A stretch of 64,000 nt of DNA from Nocardia sp. NBC_01329 (GCF_035956715.1 NZ_CP108381.1:4806001-4870000), one strand, 5' to 3'; shown: positions 50,984-59,800, counted from the first letter of the stretch. The notes: a model not told the origin generated them from the letters alone. Translations and numbers: made by a program.

Positions 50984-52645
50984 ATGGCCGTTCCAGCCGC
51001 AGTGGGGCGCAGGCGCAGCTTGCTTTTCGGGCGGATCTCCATGCGCAACCTGCTCATCGCGCAGCTGTTCGCGCTCGTCGCGGGGACGATCGTGCTCTTC
51101 TTCGCCGCGAACGTGTGGATCGCGCTGGGAGTCGCCGTGGCGGTCGGTTGTGTCCCGCTCGTCACGGTCGGTCGGCGGGTTCTGCTGGATTGGGTCGCTA
51201 CCTGGTGGAAATACCGGTCCCATCGCGAATACCGGATCGGTGACAGCAACGACTTCCGCGGACCCGACGATCGATCGCTCGGTCTGTACTGGGACGAGAG
51301 CCGGGTTGTCGCGGTGGTCGAGGTACTGCCGCCGCGCGGCGGGCTCACCCGGATCGACCGCAGCGCGGTGCACGCATCCCATCTCCTGCCGATGGCGGAA
51401 CTGGCGGCCTGCCTCGCCCAGCACGACATCCTGCTCAGCGGAATCGATATCATCAGCCACGGCCACCGCAGCCGTTCGGGCACGCCCGCCGGGGCCATCT
51501 ACGAAACCCTGCTGGGCCCGCTGCCGGCCACCGCGTATCGCACGGTCTGGTTGGCGATCGGGTTCGATATGGTCGACTGCCCCGGCGCCGCGAACCGGCG
51601 CGGCGGCGGTGACGAGGGAGCCGCGCGTTCGGTGACCATCGCGACTCAGCGGATCGTCCGGACGCTGGAGGACGCGGGCTGCGGATCGCGAGTGCTGACC
51701 GCCTCGGAGATCCGGGCTGCCGTCCGGCAGGTGCTCAACGGCGCCGACGCGCGCGAGCTTGCCCATCGCTGGCGATACGCCGAGCTCGGCAACAGCGTCA
51801 ACATCGGTGCGGCGATCGACCCGAAAGAGCTGGGTTCGGAGATACTCTCGCAGGTGTGGGTGGCCGAATCCCGCGGTACCACGGTCGCGGTGCGGCTGCG
51901 GCCCGGCAGCACCGCCGATACCGTGCACGTCGGCGCGGCATGGCGTTCGACCCTGCGGGAAATGCCCGAGAAGACCGTGTCCAAGGGCATGGTGTCGATG
52001 AACGGGCGTCACCGCGCCGGGCTGCTCGCACATCTGCCGATCGGTATCCCCGATGCCGAGGATGTGGTGCCGACCGCCGAGTACCCGATCGAGGTGCTCG
52101 ACGCACTCGCACTGCCGTCGTCGGGCTGCGGACAGCTCATCGGTTCGGACGACGAGGGCAACGGTGTGGCGCTGCGCCTCGTGGGCGCCGGTATCTCGTC
52201 GGTGTATGTGGCCGGCGAGCTGTATCTCGCGCAGCAGCTGGTGTTCCGGGCGCTGGCCGTGGGCGAACGCATCCTGATCCGCACCGATCGCCCACAGGCC
52301 TGGCACCAGCTGATCGAGACGATCGGAAACCCGGAACGGCTGATGTTGGCCGTGGAAATGCACCAGTCGGACGCCATGTTCACCGCGACCGTTGTCGACG
52401 GTGTGCTCGCGCCCGCGCCGCACGCCGGTATCACCACCATCTACGTCACCGGCGACCCAATGGGCTGGCCGGCCACCAAACCGGACCTGTCGATCCAGCA
52501 GCCCGGCGCGATCGGCAACCGGGTGGTCGTCCGCACCACCACCACCCAGATCCCGCTGAACCTGGTCTCGATCCCCAGGGAACACACCTATATCGGCGAA
52601 CCCCGCACCCGTCAGGCCGTACCGGCCCGGCCCCAACGCCACTAG
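50984..52645 (+). CDS. eccE: Type VII secretion protein EccE
   Basis: A 553-residue protein with two N-terminal membrane helices (about residues 22-42 and 46-64) followed by a long cytoplasmic domain, the layout of EccE. The domain opens with the family-like G-L-Y-W-D-E-S-R-V-V-A-V-V-E-V. EccE lies at the rim of the ESX pore. Classical mycobacterial ESX-4 loci lack it, but it is known from M. abscessus and other actinobacteria. It starts at the ATG at 50984, divergent from eccB. Confidence 0.88.
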   Translation: MAVPAAVGRRRSLLFGRISMRNLLIAQLFALVAGTIVLFFAANVWIALGVAVAVGCVPLVTVGRRVLLDWVATWWKYRSHREYRIGDSNDFRGPDDRSLGLYWDESRVVAVVEVLPPRGGLTRIDRSAVHASHLLPMAELAACLAQHDILLSGIDIISHGHRSRSGTPAGAIYETLLGPLPATAYRTVWLAIGFDMVDCPGAANRRGGGDEGAARSVTIATQRIVRTLEDAGCGSRVLTASEIRAAVRQVLNGADARELAHRWRYAELGNSVNIGAAIDPKELGSEILSQVWVAESRGTTVAVRLRPGSTADTVHVGAAWRSTLREMPEKTVSKGMVSMNGRHRAGLLAHLPIGIPDAEDVVPTAEYPIEVLDALALPSSGCGQLIGSDDEGNGVALRLVGAGISSVYVAGELYLAQQLVFRALAVGERILIRTDRPQAWHQLIETIGNPERLMLAVEMHQSDAMFTATVVDGVLAPAPHAGITTIYVTGDPMGWPATKPDLSIQQPGAIGNRVVVRTTTTQIPLNLVSIPREHTYIGEPRTRQAVPARPQRH

Positions 52646-52740
52646 AGATCCGACCGAGCCTGGGCGACACCCCGGGTCGCGAACGGCGCCCGCCTCATCC
52701 GAGGCCCCGACCGCGCGACGCCGAATGCCCTGAACACAGC

Positions 52741-53301
52741 TCAGCCCGGGTATGCGCGGGCGCCGCGGGCGCCGCGCAGAGCCCGGCCCCACCAAGCGAG
52801 CTGGTTGAGCATCCGGTCCGCGGCGTCGATGGCGGCGCCGTCGCCGGTGTTCCCCGCGGCGTCGAACTGCTTACGCGCGCGGTGGAAGCTGACCGACTCC
52901 CGCACCGAGACCATATGGATCTCGGCCACCACCTGCCGAAGTTGTTCCACCGCGCGTAATCCGCCCGAGAGTCCGCCGTAGGAGACGAAACCGACCGGCT
53001 TGGCCCGCCATTCGTGTTTGGCGCTGTCGAACGCGGTTTTCACCGAGGCCGGATAGCCGTGGTTGTACTCCGAGGTCACCACCGCGAAGGCGTCCGCGGC
53101 CGCGAGTCTTTCCCGGAATCCGGCGGTGGCGGGGGTTTCGGTGAGATCCAGCGGCAGCGGGGTGTCCAGCAGATCGATGACGCCGGTATCGAATTCGGGG
53201 CTGCTGCGCGCGGTGCGCACGAACCAATCGGCGACCACGGGCGCGAAACGTTCGGGCCGGACGCTGGCGACGATCACCTCTAGCCGGAGGGGCGTATCCA
53301 C
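52741..53301 (-). CDS. NAD(P)H-dependent FMN reductase family protein
   Basis: A 186-residue flavodoxin-fold reductase. It begins with an I-V-A-S-V-R-P-E-R phosphate-binding loop, and the flavin motif T-S-E-Y-N-H-G-Y-P-A-S-V-K-T-A-F-D is intact. It would use NAD(P)H to reduce FMN, quinones or azo/nitro compounds. It stands 43 bp after the MTA phosphorylase on the same strand and may be cotranscribed. Confidence 0.88.
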   Translation of the reverse strand: MDTPLRLEVIVASVRPERFAPVVADWFVRTARSSPEFDTGVIDLLDTPLPLDLTETPATAGFRERLAAADAFAVVTSEYNHGYPASVKTAFDSAKHEWRAKPVGFVSYGGLSGGLRAVEQLRQVVAEIHMVSVRESVSFHRARKQFDAAGNTGDGAAIDAADRMLNQLAWWGRALRGARGARAYPG

Positions 53302-53344
53302 CGGACGAGACTATCCCGCGATCGGGCGGTAAGGCGGGATCGGA

Positions 53345-54154
53345 TCAGGGCAGTTCGAACGGCAGCGCGACCCCGGCGTGGATCCGGCAGTGCTCGCAGG
53401 TCTCGGTATCGGCGACCGCCGCGACGGCGCCGTGGACGAGTTCTTTGAACGGCCCGACATTGCGTTCGAACTCGGCGAACACCTCGGCGGCCCGGACGCC
53501 TTCGCCTTCGGTGACACCCGCGTCCAGGTCGGTGACCAGTGCGATCGCCGCGTAACACATCTCCAGTTCGCGGGCGAGGACCGCTTCCGGATAGCCGGTC
53601 ATATTCACCAGATCCCAGCCCTGGGCCGCGAACCATCGGCTCTCGGCCCGGGTGGAGAAGCGGGGCCCCTGGATGACGGCCATGGTGCCGTGCGGGTGGA
53701 CGTGCACAGCGCTGTCGGCGGATTTCACCGCGGTGGCGCGTAGATCCGCGCAGTAGGGGTCGGCGAAGGAGACGTGGATACCGTTGCCGTCGAAATAGGT
53801 CTGCGCGCGGCCGGAGGTGCGGTCGACGAGTTGATCCGGGATGACTACGGCGCCCGGCCCCCAGTCCGGCCGGAGGCTGCCGACCGCGCAGGGAGCATAG
53901 ATCCGGCGCACGCCGAGCGAACGCAGTGCCCACATATTGGCCTGGTAGGGCACCGTGTGCGGGGAGTATTCGTGGCGCGCTCCGTGGCGCGGCAGGAATG
54001 CGACCGGGCGACCCTCCACCTCGCCGACGGCGATCGGCGCGCTCGGGTCTCCGTAGGGGGTTCGCACCGTGACCGCGTCCGTCGCGCCGTCGAAGAAATC
54101 GTAGAATCCACTACCGCCGATGACGGCCAGCGCGGGTCGATCCGGGGAAGTCAT
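53345..54154 (-). CDS. mtnP: S-methyl-5'-thioadenosine phosphorylase
   Basis: A 269-residue nucleoside phosphorylase of the MTAP type. It has the phosphate loop G-G-S-G-F-Y, R-H-G-A-R-H-E-Y-S-P-H, and the adenine/ribose stretch N-M-T-G-Y-P-E-A-V-L-A-R-E-L. It splits methylthioadenosine to adenine and methylthioribose-1-phosphate, salvaging methionine from polyamine synthesis. The ATG at 54154 is chosen; the frame is open upstream into the csoR promoter. It is divergent from csoR. Confidence 0.92.
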   Translation of the reverse strand: MTSPDRPALAVIGGSGFYDFFDGATDAVTVRTPYGDPSAPIAVGEVEGRPVAFLPRHGARHEYSPHTVPYQANMWALRSLGVRRIYAPCAVGSLRPDWGPGAVVIPDQLVDRTSGRAQTYFDGNGIHVSFADPYCADLRATAVKSADSAVHVHPHGTMAVIQGPRFSTRAESRWFAAQGWDLVNMTGYPEAVLARELEMCYAAIALVTDLDAGVTEGEGVRAAEVFAEFERNVGPFKELVHGAVAAVADTETCEHCRIHAGVALPFELP

Positions 54155-54206
54155 GGTCTCGATTGTTCCGCGTCCGGTCCATGGGCGCACCAGCGAGGGC
54201 CCGTAC

Positions 54207-54244
54207 CTGACAAGCCCCGCCTGGACATGTACCCTCGGGGGGTA
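54207..54244 (+). promoter_or_regulatory. csoR promoter with overlapping CsoR operator
   Basis: A -35 of CTGACA (54207-54212) and a -10 of TACCCT (54230-54235) are separated by exactly 17 nt. The -10 is part of TACCC-TCGGG-GGGTA (54230-54244), a perfect 5-bp inverted repeat of the GC-centred kind bound by CsoR. The regulator would thus block its own promoter until copper binds. Confidence 0.65.
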
Positions 54245-54281
54245 TGAACGGTCCTCTCGACCGGCGCAGAGGAGACAATCG

Positions 54282-54632
54282 GTGACTTCCACACCCACCC
54301 CGGCGGGATCCGCCGACGAGACGGCTACCGGCCACACCCACGAGCACGCGGGCCACGGCTATATAACCGCCAAGGACGACTACCTCAAACGGCTCCGCCG
54401 GATCGAGGGCCAGGCGCGCGGCCTGCAGCGGATGGTGGAGGAGGAGAAGTACTGCATCGATATCCTCACCCAGGTCTCCGCCATGACGAAGGCGTTGCAA
54501 GCGGTCGCGATGGGGCTGCTCGAGGACCATATCAGTCACTGTGTGGTCGACGCCGCGGTCGCCGGCGGCCCGGATGCCCAGGCCAAGATCAAGGAAGCCA
54601 CCGACGCGATCGCGCGGCTCGTTCGTTCCTGA
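54282..54632 (+). CDS. csoR: Copper-sensing repressor CsoR
   Basis: A 116-residue CsoR/RcnR-family repressor. The first ~28 residues are His-rich and probably disordered. The helical core holds the Cu(I) ligands Cys 58 (Y-C-I-D), His 83 and Cys 87 (D-H-I-S-H-C), the C-H-C set of copper-type members. Cu(I) binding releases it from DNA. The GTG at 54282 follows AGAGGAGA. A clear operator precedes it. No copper pump gene is adjacent, so regulated genes lie elsewhere. Confidence 0.92.
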   Translation: MTSTPTPAGSADETATGHTHEHAGHGYITAKDDYLKRLRRIEGQARGLQRMVEEEKYCIDILTQVSAMTKALQAVAMGLLEDHISHCVVDAAVAGGPDAQAKIKEATDAIARLVRS

Positions 54633-54639
54633 GTTCCCC

Positions 54640-54671
54640 GGGTGGGCCGCCCGGCGCCGAGCGGCCCACCC
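54640..54671. terminator. Bidirectional terminator csoR / LLM gene
   Basis: GGGTGGGCCGC (54640-54650) and GCGGCCCACCC (54661-54671) make a perfect 11-bp stem with a 10-nt loop. It lies between convergent genes. No U tract. Confidence 0.8.
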
Positions 54672-54678
54672 GCCGGAA

Positions 54679-55506
54679 TCAAGCCTGCTGAGTGAGCAGC
54701 GGCGCCAGAGCGCGCAACGTGGCCAGGTAGTCCTCGCCGAGCGGCTGAAGAGCCAGGTGGTCGGCGCCCGCTTCGATATGGCCGCGGACCTGCTCGGCGA
54801 CCTGCTCGGCGGATCCGTGCACAGCGAGCGCGTCCAGCAGACGATCACTGCCCGGTTTCGCGATGTCCTCGTCGGTGTAGCCGAGGCGCTGGAGGTTGGT
54901 GGTGTAGTTGCGCAGGCCGAGGTACATCTCCACCACGGTGCGCCCGGTAGCGCGAGCACTCTCGGGATCGGCGTCGACGACCAGCTTCTGCTCGGGGACC
55001 AGCAGTGCGTCACCGACAGTCTTGCGGGCCTGCGCGGTGTGTTCCGGCGTGGTGAGATACGGCAGGGCACCCGCGGTGCGGTCCGCCGCCAATTTCAGGA
55101 CCTTGGGGCCGAGCGCCGCGAGCATCCGGCCGGATACCGGGACCTCGGCGGCGTCCAATGCGTCGAGGTACTCGACCAACGCCTCGTAGGGTGACCGGTA
55201 GGGTTTGTCGGCTTCCGGGTGGCCACAACCGATACCGAGTACGAAACGGCCCGGGAACCGCTGTTCGATCCGGTGGAAGGATTCGGCGACCACGTCGGCG
55301 GGCGCGGTCCAGATGTTGACGATGCTGGTGCCGACCTTCAACGCGTCGGTGGCCGCCAGCAGGTCCTCCACGACCGGGAGGTCGGGAGTGGGCGAGCCGC
55401 CGAGCCACAGGGCGCCGTAGCCCGATCGCTCCAGTTCCGCCGCCGCCTCCGGGGTGAACAGCTTGTAGTAGCGCCATACGCCGTATCGTCCGAGATCGAT
55501 CGTCAT
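54679..55506 (-). CDS. LLM-class F420-dependent oxidoreductase
   Basis: A 275-residue (beta/alpha)8 protein of the luciferase-like superfamily, of the mycobacterial F420-dependent subgroup. Typical stretches are Y-G-A-L-W-L-G-G-S-P, V-G-T-S-I-V-N-I-W, F-V-L-G-I-G-C-G-H-P and the C-terminal I-E-A-G-A-D-H-L-A-L-Q. It would use F420H2 or F420 to reduce or oxidise an unknown substrate. The ATG at 55506 matches the usual family start. The promoter region upstream is not clear. Confidence 0.88.
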   Translation of the reverse strand: MTIDLGRYGVWRYYKLFTPEAAAELERSGYGALWLGGSPTPDLPVVEDLLAATDALKVGTSIVNIWTAPADVVAESFHRIEQRFPGRFVLGIGCGHPEADKPYRSPYEALVEYLDALDAAEVPVSGRMLAALGPKVLKLAADRTAGALPYLTTPEHTAQARKTVGDALLVPEQKLVVDADPESARATGRTVVEMYLGLRNYTTNLQRLGYTDEDIAKPGSDRLLDALAVHGSAEQVAEQVRGHIEAGADHLALQPLGEDYLATLRALAPLLTQQA

Positions 55507-55823
55507 AACTACCGCAACCTTGTCGTCGAAGGGACCTATTCCAGCCCCGACCCTATCCCCGCGATCCCGCGCCACCGCGCCACCGGCCGATCACGTGAAC
55601 GAGCGGCCCACCACGCGCATCCTCCGCCAACCACATTCGAAACCCCCTGGTGATACCAGTTTTCACAGCCCACCCGTAGCCTGCGACAGAAGAACCGCGT
55701 TGACGGCCGGGGCCCGATTCCGGAGCAACGTAGCGACCGACCGCGTGCGACGCACGGTCGGCCATCCAGAGATCGCGACCGTTCGCCCAGACCTGCCGCT
55801 ACTCCGGATGATCCGCCTCCACA
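55507..55823. other. Intergenic stretch without recognisable genes
   Basis: These 317 bp between the LLM gene and the palindromic element carry no convincing frame and no RNA family that I recognise. The promoter of the LLM gene should lie in the first 100 bp on the minus strand. Confidence 0.5.
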
Positions 55824-55935
55824 GTCGGGGCCCGCCCCGGTTCTGGAGCGACGAAGCGATGGAGCGCAGCGACTGAGCGAAGGAGTGAAGAACCGGGGTC
55901 ACGAGGGCCCCGACCCGCGGCGCCGAAGGCGCCGC
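55824..55935. repeat. Nested palindromic element, copy B (after truA)
   Basis: Same design as 16687-16770. Outer arms GTCGGGGCCC (55824-55833) with 55905-55914, inner arms (55835-55844 with 55889-55898), a longer loop with GCGA/GAGCG repeats, then a hairpin GCGGCGCC-GAA-GGCGCCGC (55917-55935). Stem bases differ from copy A but in compensating pairs. It starts 3 nt after the truA stop on the minus strand. Confidence 0.85.
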
Positions 55936-55937
55936 AA

Positions 55938-56834
55938 TCAAATACAGCAGTCGCCGGTGGGGACCGAGCGCGTCTCCCTGGTCTGTGCGTTACGGGCCGC
56001 CAATTCCGATTCGGCCGGATAGTCGACGGCGACCAGGCTCAGCCCGTGCGCCGGCGCCACCGTCACCGAACTCGACCGGCTCCTTTCGGCGAGCAGCCCC
56101 GCGACCCATTCCGGCGTCCGCCGCCCCGCCCCGACCGCGAGGACCGCGCCCACCAGGCTGCGCACCATCGACCAGCAGAAGGCGTCGGCACTCACGTGGG
56201 CGTGCAGCCGATCGCCCTCTCGCTCCCAGTCGTAGCGCTGCAGTTCGCGAACAGTGGTCGCGCCTTCGCGGCGACGGCAGAAGGCCGCGAAATCGTGCAG
56301 ACCCAGCAGGGCGTGTGAGGCGGTGCGCATAGCTTCGAGATCGACCGGGCGGCAGCCCACAACGCTACGTGCCGAGAGCGGGTCGGCGCCGTAGCGCGCG
56401 GTGGTCAGGCGATAGACGTAGTGGCGGCGGATCGCCGAGAAGCGAGCGTCGAATTCGGCGGGAACCGGCCGGATTCCGGTGATTCGCACGTCCCGGGGCA
56501 GGAATTTCGCCATCCGGTGGATCAGTTTGTCCGCGTCCACCTCCGCCGCGGTGTCGAGATGAGCCACCTGTCCTTCGGCGTGTACTCCGGCATCGGTGCG
56601 CCCGGCGACCGTCAGTTGCACCGGCTCGCGCAACACCTTGCCCAGTGATTCCTCCAGCAGCCCCTGGACGGTGCGGAAGCCGGGCTGTCGGGCCCATCCC
56701 TGGAACTCGGTGCCGTCGTAGGAGATATCCAGCCGAATCCGTGCGGTCGGCGGCACCGGCTGCGCCCCGGACTCCGCGGCCGGGTCGGCCGTTGCGGCGA
56801 CGTCGTCCGCCACGACCCGTGGTTTTTCGCTCAC
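55938..56834 (-). CDS. truA: tRNA pseudouridine(38-40) synthase TruA
   Basis: A 298-residue pseudouridine synthase for the tRNA anticodon stem. The catalytic Asp is in A-G-R-T-D-A-G-V-H-A; the N terminus has I-S-Y-D-G-T-E-F-Q-G-W, and R-H-Y-V-Y-R-L and F-C-W-S-M-V-R-S-L-V-G are further signatures. About 28 disordered residues precede the domain. It is the last gene of the ribosomal superoperon, 101 bp after rplQ; a hairpin lies between. Confidence 0.95.
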   Translation of the reverse strand: MSEKPRVVADDVAATADPAAESGAQPVPPTARIRLDISYDGTEFQGWARQPGFRTVQGLLEESLGKVLREPVQLTVAGRTDAGVHAEGQVAHLDTAAEVDADKLIHRMAKFLPRDVRITGIRPVPAEFDARFSAIRRHYVYRLTTARYGADPLSARSVVGCRPVDLEAMRTASHALLGLHDFAAFCRRREGATTVRELQRYDWEREGDRLHAHVSADAFCWSMVRSLVGAVLAVGAGRRTPEWVAGLLAERSRSSSVTVAPAHGLSLVAVDYPAESELAARNAQTRETRSVPTGDCCI

Positions 56835-56858
56835 CGGATACTCCTCTGGAAACGGGGC

Positions 56859-56889
56859 GAGCCCGCGCGCCCCGGAGGGCGGCGGGCTC
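56859..56889 (-). terminator. Hairpin between rplQ and truA
   Basis: GAGCCCGC (56859-56866) pairs with GCGGGCTC (56882-56889), and GCCC/GGGC pairs inside. There is no U tract. It may partly terminate or process the ribosomal transcript before truA. Confidence 0.45.
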
Positions 56890-56935
56890 GTCGACGAACC
56901 GTGGACATGGCGGACCGTGCCCTTCGGCAGGCGAA

Positions 56936-57460
56936 TTACGCCTTGTCGTCGGCCTTCTCGTCGGCCTTGTCATCGGCCGCGGCTTCCTCGGCCGGAGCCT
57001 CGGTGACCTCGGCAGCGGTCTCGGTCTCGGCCTCGGGGGCCTGCTCCTCGACCTGCTTCGACGCGGCGACCCGGCGAGCGCGATCGGCCTCGTTGGTCAC
57101 GGTCTGTTCCCGGACCAGCTCGATGATCGCCATGGGGGCGTTGTCGCCCTTACGTGGCAGGGTCTTGACGATCCGGGTATAGCCGCCGCTGCGGCCCTCG
57201 AACGACGGACCGATCTCGGCGAAGAGATCGTGTACGACGTCCTTGTTCCGGATCACCTTGAGCACCTCGCGGCGGTCGGCCAGCGTTCCGGCCTTGGCCT
57301 TGGTGACCAGTTTCTCGGCGTAGGGGCGCAGCGCCTTGGCCTTGGCCTCGGTGGTCGTGATGCGACCGTGCTCGAAGAGCGCCGTGGCCAGATTGGCGAA
57401 GATCGCCTTCTGGTGCGACGCCGACCCGCCGAAGCGAGCACCCTTCTTGGGCTTGGGCAT
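56936..57460 (-). CDS. rplQ: 50S ribosomal protein L17
   Basis: A 174-residue L17. The conserved start M-P-K-P-K-K-G-A-R-F-G-G and the T-T-E-A-K-A-K-A-L-R-P, R-D-K-D/N-K-D-V and K-T-L-P-R-K-G-D-N-A-P-M-A-I-I-E-L segments are present. The C-terminal 55 residues form an Ala/Glu/Asp-rich extension, as in other actinobacteria. It follows rpoA by 129 bp. Confidence 0.97.
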   Translation of the reverse strand: MPKPKKGARFGGSASHQKAIFANLATALFEHGRITTTEAKAKALRPYAEKLVTKAKAGTLADRREVLKVIRNKDVVHDLFAEIGPSFEGRSGGYTRIVKTLPRKGDNAPMAIIELVREQTVTNEADRARRVAASKQVEEQAPEAETETAAEVTEAPAEEAAADDKADEKADDKA

Positions 57461-57589
57461 TGTGGGTTCTCCTTGTGTATGTGCGGCGTGTGAGGCGGTC
57501 GCTGCGTTGTATGTCGAGTTTCCCGGCAGCGGACCGCGCGCTCACGTCGCGGGCGCAAGGCCTACGCGGGTGCCTACCCCTGCGGTGGC

Positions 57590-58648
57590 CTAGAGCTGTT
57601 CGGTTTCGGCGTAATCCTGCTCGCCGCCGTCGTTATCGCTGAAAGTGCCGCTGTCGGACCAGGTTCCGGTGCTCGCGTCGTAGCCGACCACGCTCGACGG
57701 ATCGAACGAGGCGGGGCTGTCCTTGAGCGAGAGGCCCAGCGCGTGCAGCTTGACCTTGACCTCGTCGATGGACTTCTGGCCGAAGTTACGGATATCCAGC
57801 AGATCCGATTCGGTCCGCGCCACCAGCTCGCCGACGGTGTGCACACCCTCGCGCTTCAGGCAGTTGTAGGAGCGGACCGTCAGGTCCAGATCCTCGATCG
57901 GCAGCCCGAAGGAGGCGATGTGATCCGCCTCGGCCGGGGAGGGGCCGATCTCGATGCCTTCGGCTTCGACGTTCAGCTCACGGGCCAGGCCGAACAGCTC
58001 GACCAGGGTCTTGCCCGCCGAGGCGAGCGCGTCCCGGGCGCTGATGGAGTTCTTGGTCTCCACGTCCAGGATGAGCCGGTCGAAGTCGGTGCGCTGTTCG
58101 ACACGGGTCGCCTCGACCTTGTAGGTCACCTTGAGCACCGGCGAGTAGATCGAATCCACCGGGATCCGGCCGATTTCCGCGCCGGTCGCCTTGTTCTGCA
58201 CCGCCGGGACATAACCGCGACCGCGTTCGACGACCAGCTCGATCTCGAGCTTGCCCTTGTCGTTCAGGGTGGCGATATGCATATCCGGGTTGTGCACGAC
58301 GACACCCGAAGGCGGCACGATGTCATCGGCGCTGACGGTCCCCGGGCCCTGCTTGCGCAGGTACATGGTGACCGGCTCGTCCTCCTCCGAGGACACGACC
58401 AGGCCCTTGAGGTTCAGGATGATGTCGGTGACATCTTCCTTCACCCCGGGCACGGTGGTGAACTCGTGCAGAACGCCGTCGATGCGGATGCTGGTCACCG
58501 CGGCCCCCGGGATCGAGGACAGCAGGGTGCGCCGCAGCGAGTTACCGAGGGTGTACCCGAAGCCCGGCTCGAGCGGTTCGATGGTGAACTTCGACCGGTT
58601 GTCGGCGATGACCTCTTCGGTGAGGGTCGGACGCTGGGAAATCAGCAT
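57590..58648 (-). CDS. rpoA: RNA polymerase alpha subunit
   Basis: A 352-residue RpoA. The N-terminal assembly domain begins M-L-I-S-Q-R-P-T-L and contains P-L-E-P-G-F-G-Y-T-L-G-N-S-L-R-R. The C-terminal domain with L-T-V-R-S-Y-N-C-L-K-R-E-G-V-H-T-V-G-E-L binds UP elements and activators. An acidic tail of about 30 residues follows. It lies between rpsD and rplQ as in all actinobacteria. Confidence 0.98.
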   Translation of the reverse strand: MLISQRPTLTEEVIADNRSKFTIEPLEPGFGYTLGNSLRRTLLSSIPGAAVTSIRIDGVLHEFTTVPGVKEDVTDIILNLKGLVVSSEEDEPVTMYLRKQGPGTVSADDIVPPSGVVVHNPDMHIATLNDKGKLEIELVVERGRGYVPAVQNKATGAEIGRIPVDSIYSPVLKVTYKVEATRVEQRTDFDRLILDVETKNSISARDALASAGKTLVELFGLARELNVEAEGIEIGPSPAEADHIASFGLPIEDLDLTVRSYNCLKREGVHTVGELVARTESDLLDIRNFGQKSIDEVKVKLHALGLSLKDSPASFDPSSVVGYDASTGTWSDSGTFSDNDGGEQDYAETEQL

Positions 58649-58746
58649 GGGATCAATCCTCCTGTTTTGGGCGCCCGCTATTTGACGCCTCGTCTAGGGG
58701 TTGTGCGGGCCGTCACCTCGACGACCCGCACCAGCGGCACAGCCGA

Positions 58747-59352
58747 TTACTTCGAGTAGTACTCGACGATCAGCTGTTCCTGCAGCGGTACATCGATCTG
58801 CGCGCGTTCGGGCACCGAGTGCACCAGGATGCGCAACCGGCCCGGGATGACCTGGAGCCAGCCGGGGACCGGACGGTCACCGACGGTCTCGCGTGCCACC
58901 TGGAACGGCAGGGTCGGCAGCGACTTCTCCTTGACATCGATGATGTCGTACTGGGTGACCTGGAAAGAAGGCACGTTGACCTTCTTGTTGTTCACCAGGA
59001 AGTGGCCGTGGCTGACGAGCTGGCGGGCCTGACGACGGGTACGGGCCAGACCGGCGCGGTACACGACGTTGTCCAGCCGGGTCTCGAGGAGACGCAGCAG
59101 GTTGTCACCGGTCTTGCCCTTGAGGCGGTTGGCCTCTTCGTAGTACCGGCGGAACTGCCGCTCCATGACGCCGTAGGAGAAGCGTGCCTTCTGCTTCTCC
59201 TGCAGCTGGAGCAGGTACTCGCTCTCCTTGATCCGCGCGCGGCCGTGCTGGCCGGGCGGGTAGGGGCGACGCTCGAAAGCCTGGTCACCGCCTACCAGGT
59301 CGACGCGCAGGCGACGCGATTTGCGGGTGATGGGTCCGGTGTAACGGGCCAT
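58747..59352 (-). CDS. rpsD: 30S ribosomal protein S4
   Basis: A 201-residue S4: M-A-R-Y-T-G-P-x-x-x-x-S-R-R at the start, R-R-Y-Y-E-E-A-N-R-L-K-G-K-T-G-D-N-L-L and the S4 RNA-binding domain (R-L-D-N-V-V-Y-R-A-G-L-A-R-T-R-R-Q-A-R-Q-L-V). It nucleates 30S assembly and can repress its own operon. No zinc-binding Cys cluster is present, so it is the zinc-independent form. Confidence 0.98.
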   Translation of the reverse strand: MARYTGPITRKSRRLRVDLVGGDQAFERRPYPPGQHGRARIKESEYLLQLQEKQKARFSYGVMERQFRRYYEEANRLKGKTGDNLLRLLETRLDNVVYRAGLARTRRQARQLVSHGHFLVNNKKVNVPSFQVTQYDIIDVKEKSLPTLPFQVARETVGDRPVPGWLQVIPGRLRILVHSVPERAQIDVPLQEQLIVEYYSK

Positions 59353-59376
59353 TGTGCTGTACCTTCCTTCCCGCTA

Positions 59377-59790
59377 TTAGACGCGACGCCGCTTGGGCGG
59401 ACGGCAGCCGTTGTGCGGCTGCGGGGTGACATCGGAAATGGTGCCCACTTCCAGGCCGGCGGCCTGCAGCGAACGGATCGCGGTCTCGCGGCCCGAACCC
59501 GGGCCCTTGACGAACACGTCGACCTTCTTCACGCCGTTCTCCTGCGCCTTGCGGGCCGCGTTCTCGGCGGCCAGCTGCGCGGCGAACGGGGTCGACTTGC
59601 GCGAACCCTTGAACCCGACATGGCCCGACGACGCCCAGGAGATGACGTTGCCGGAAGGATCGGTGATGGACACGATCGTGTTGTTGAACGTGCTCTTGAT
59701 GTGCGCGTGGCCGTGGGGAACGTTCTTCTTTTCCCTGCGGCGCGACTTCTGGCTCTTCTTCGGGCCGGAGGCCCGGGACTTCGGAGGCAT
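59377..59790 (-). CDS. rpsK: 30S ribosomal protein S11
   Basis: A 137-residue S11 with H-G-H-A-H-I-K-S-T-F-N-N-T-I-V-S-I-T-D, G-F-K-G-S-R-K-S-T-P-F-A-A-Q and the C-terminal P-H-N-G-C-R-P-P-K-R-R-R-V. It binds 16S rRNA near the platform. It starts 10 bp after rpsM. Confidence 0.98.
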   Translation of the reverse strand: MPPKSRASGPKKSQKSRRREKKNVPHGHAHIKSTFNNTIVSITDPSGNVISWASSGHVGFKGSRKSTPFAAQLAAENAARKAQENGVKKVDVFVKGPGSGRETAIRSLQAAGLEVGTISDVTPQPHNGCRPPKRRRV

Positions 59791-59800
59791 CGCTTATCCC

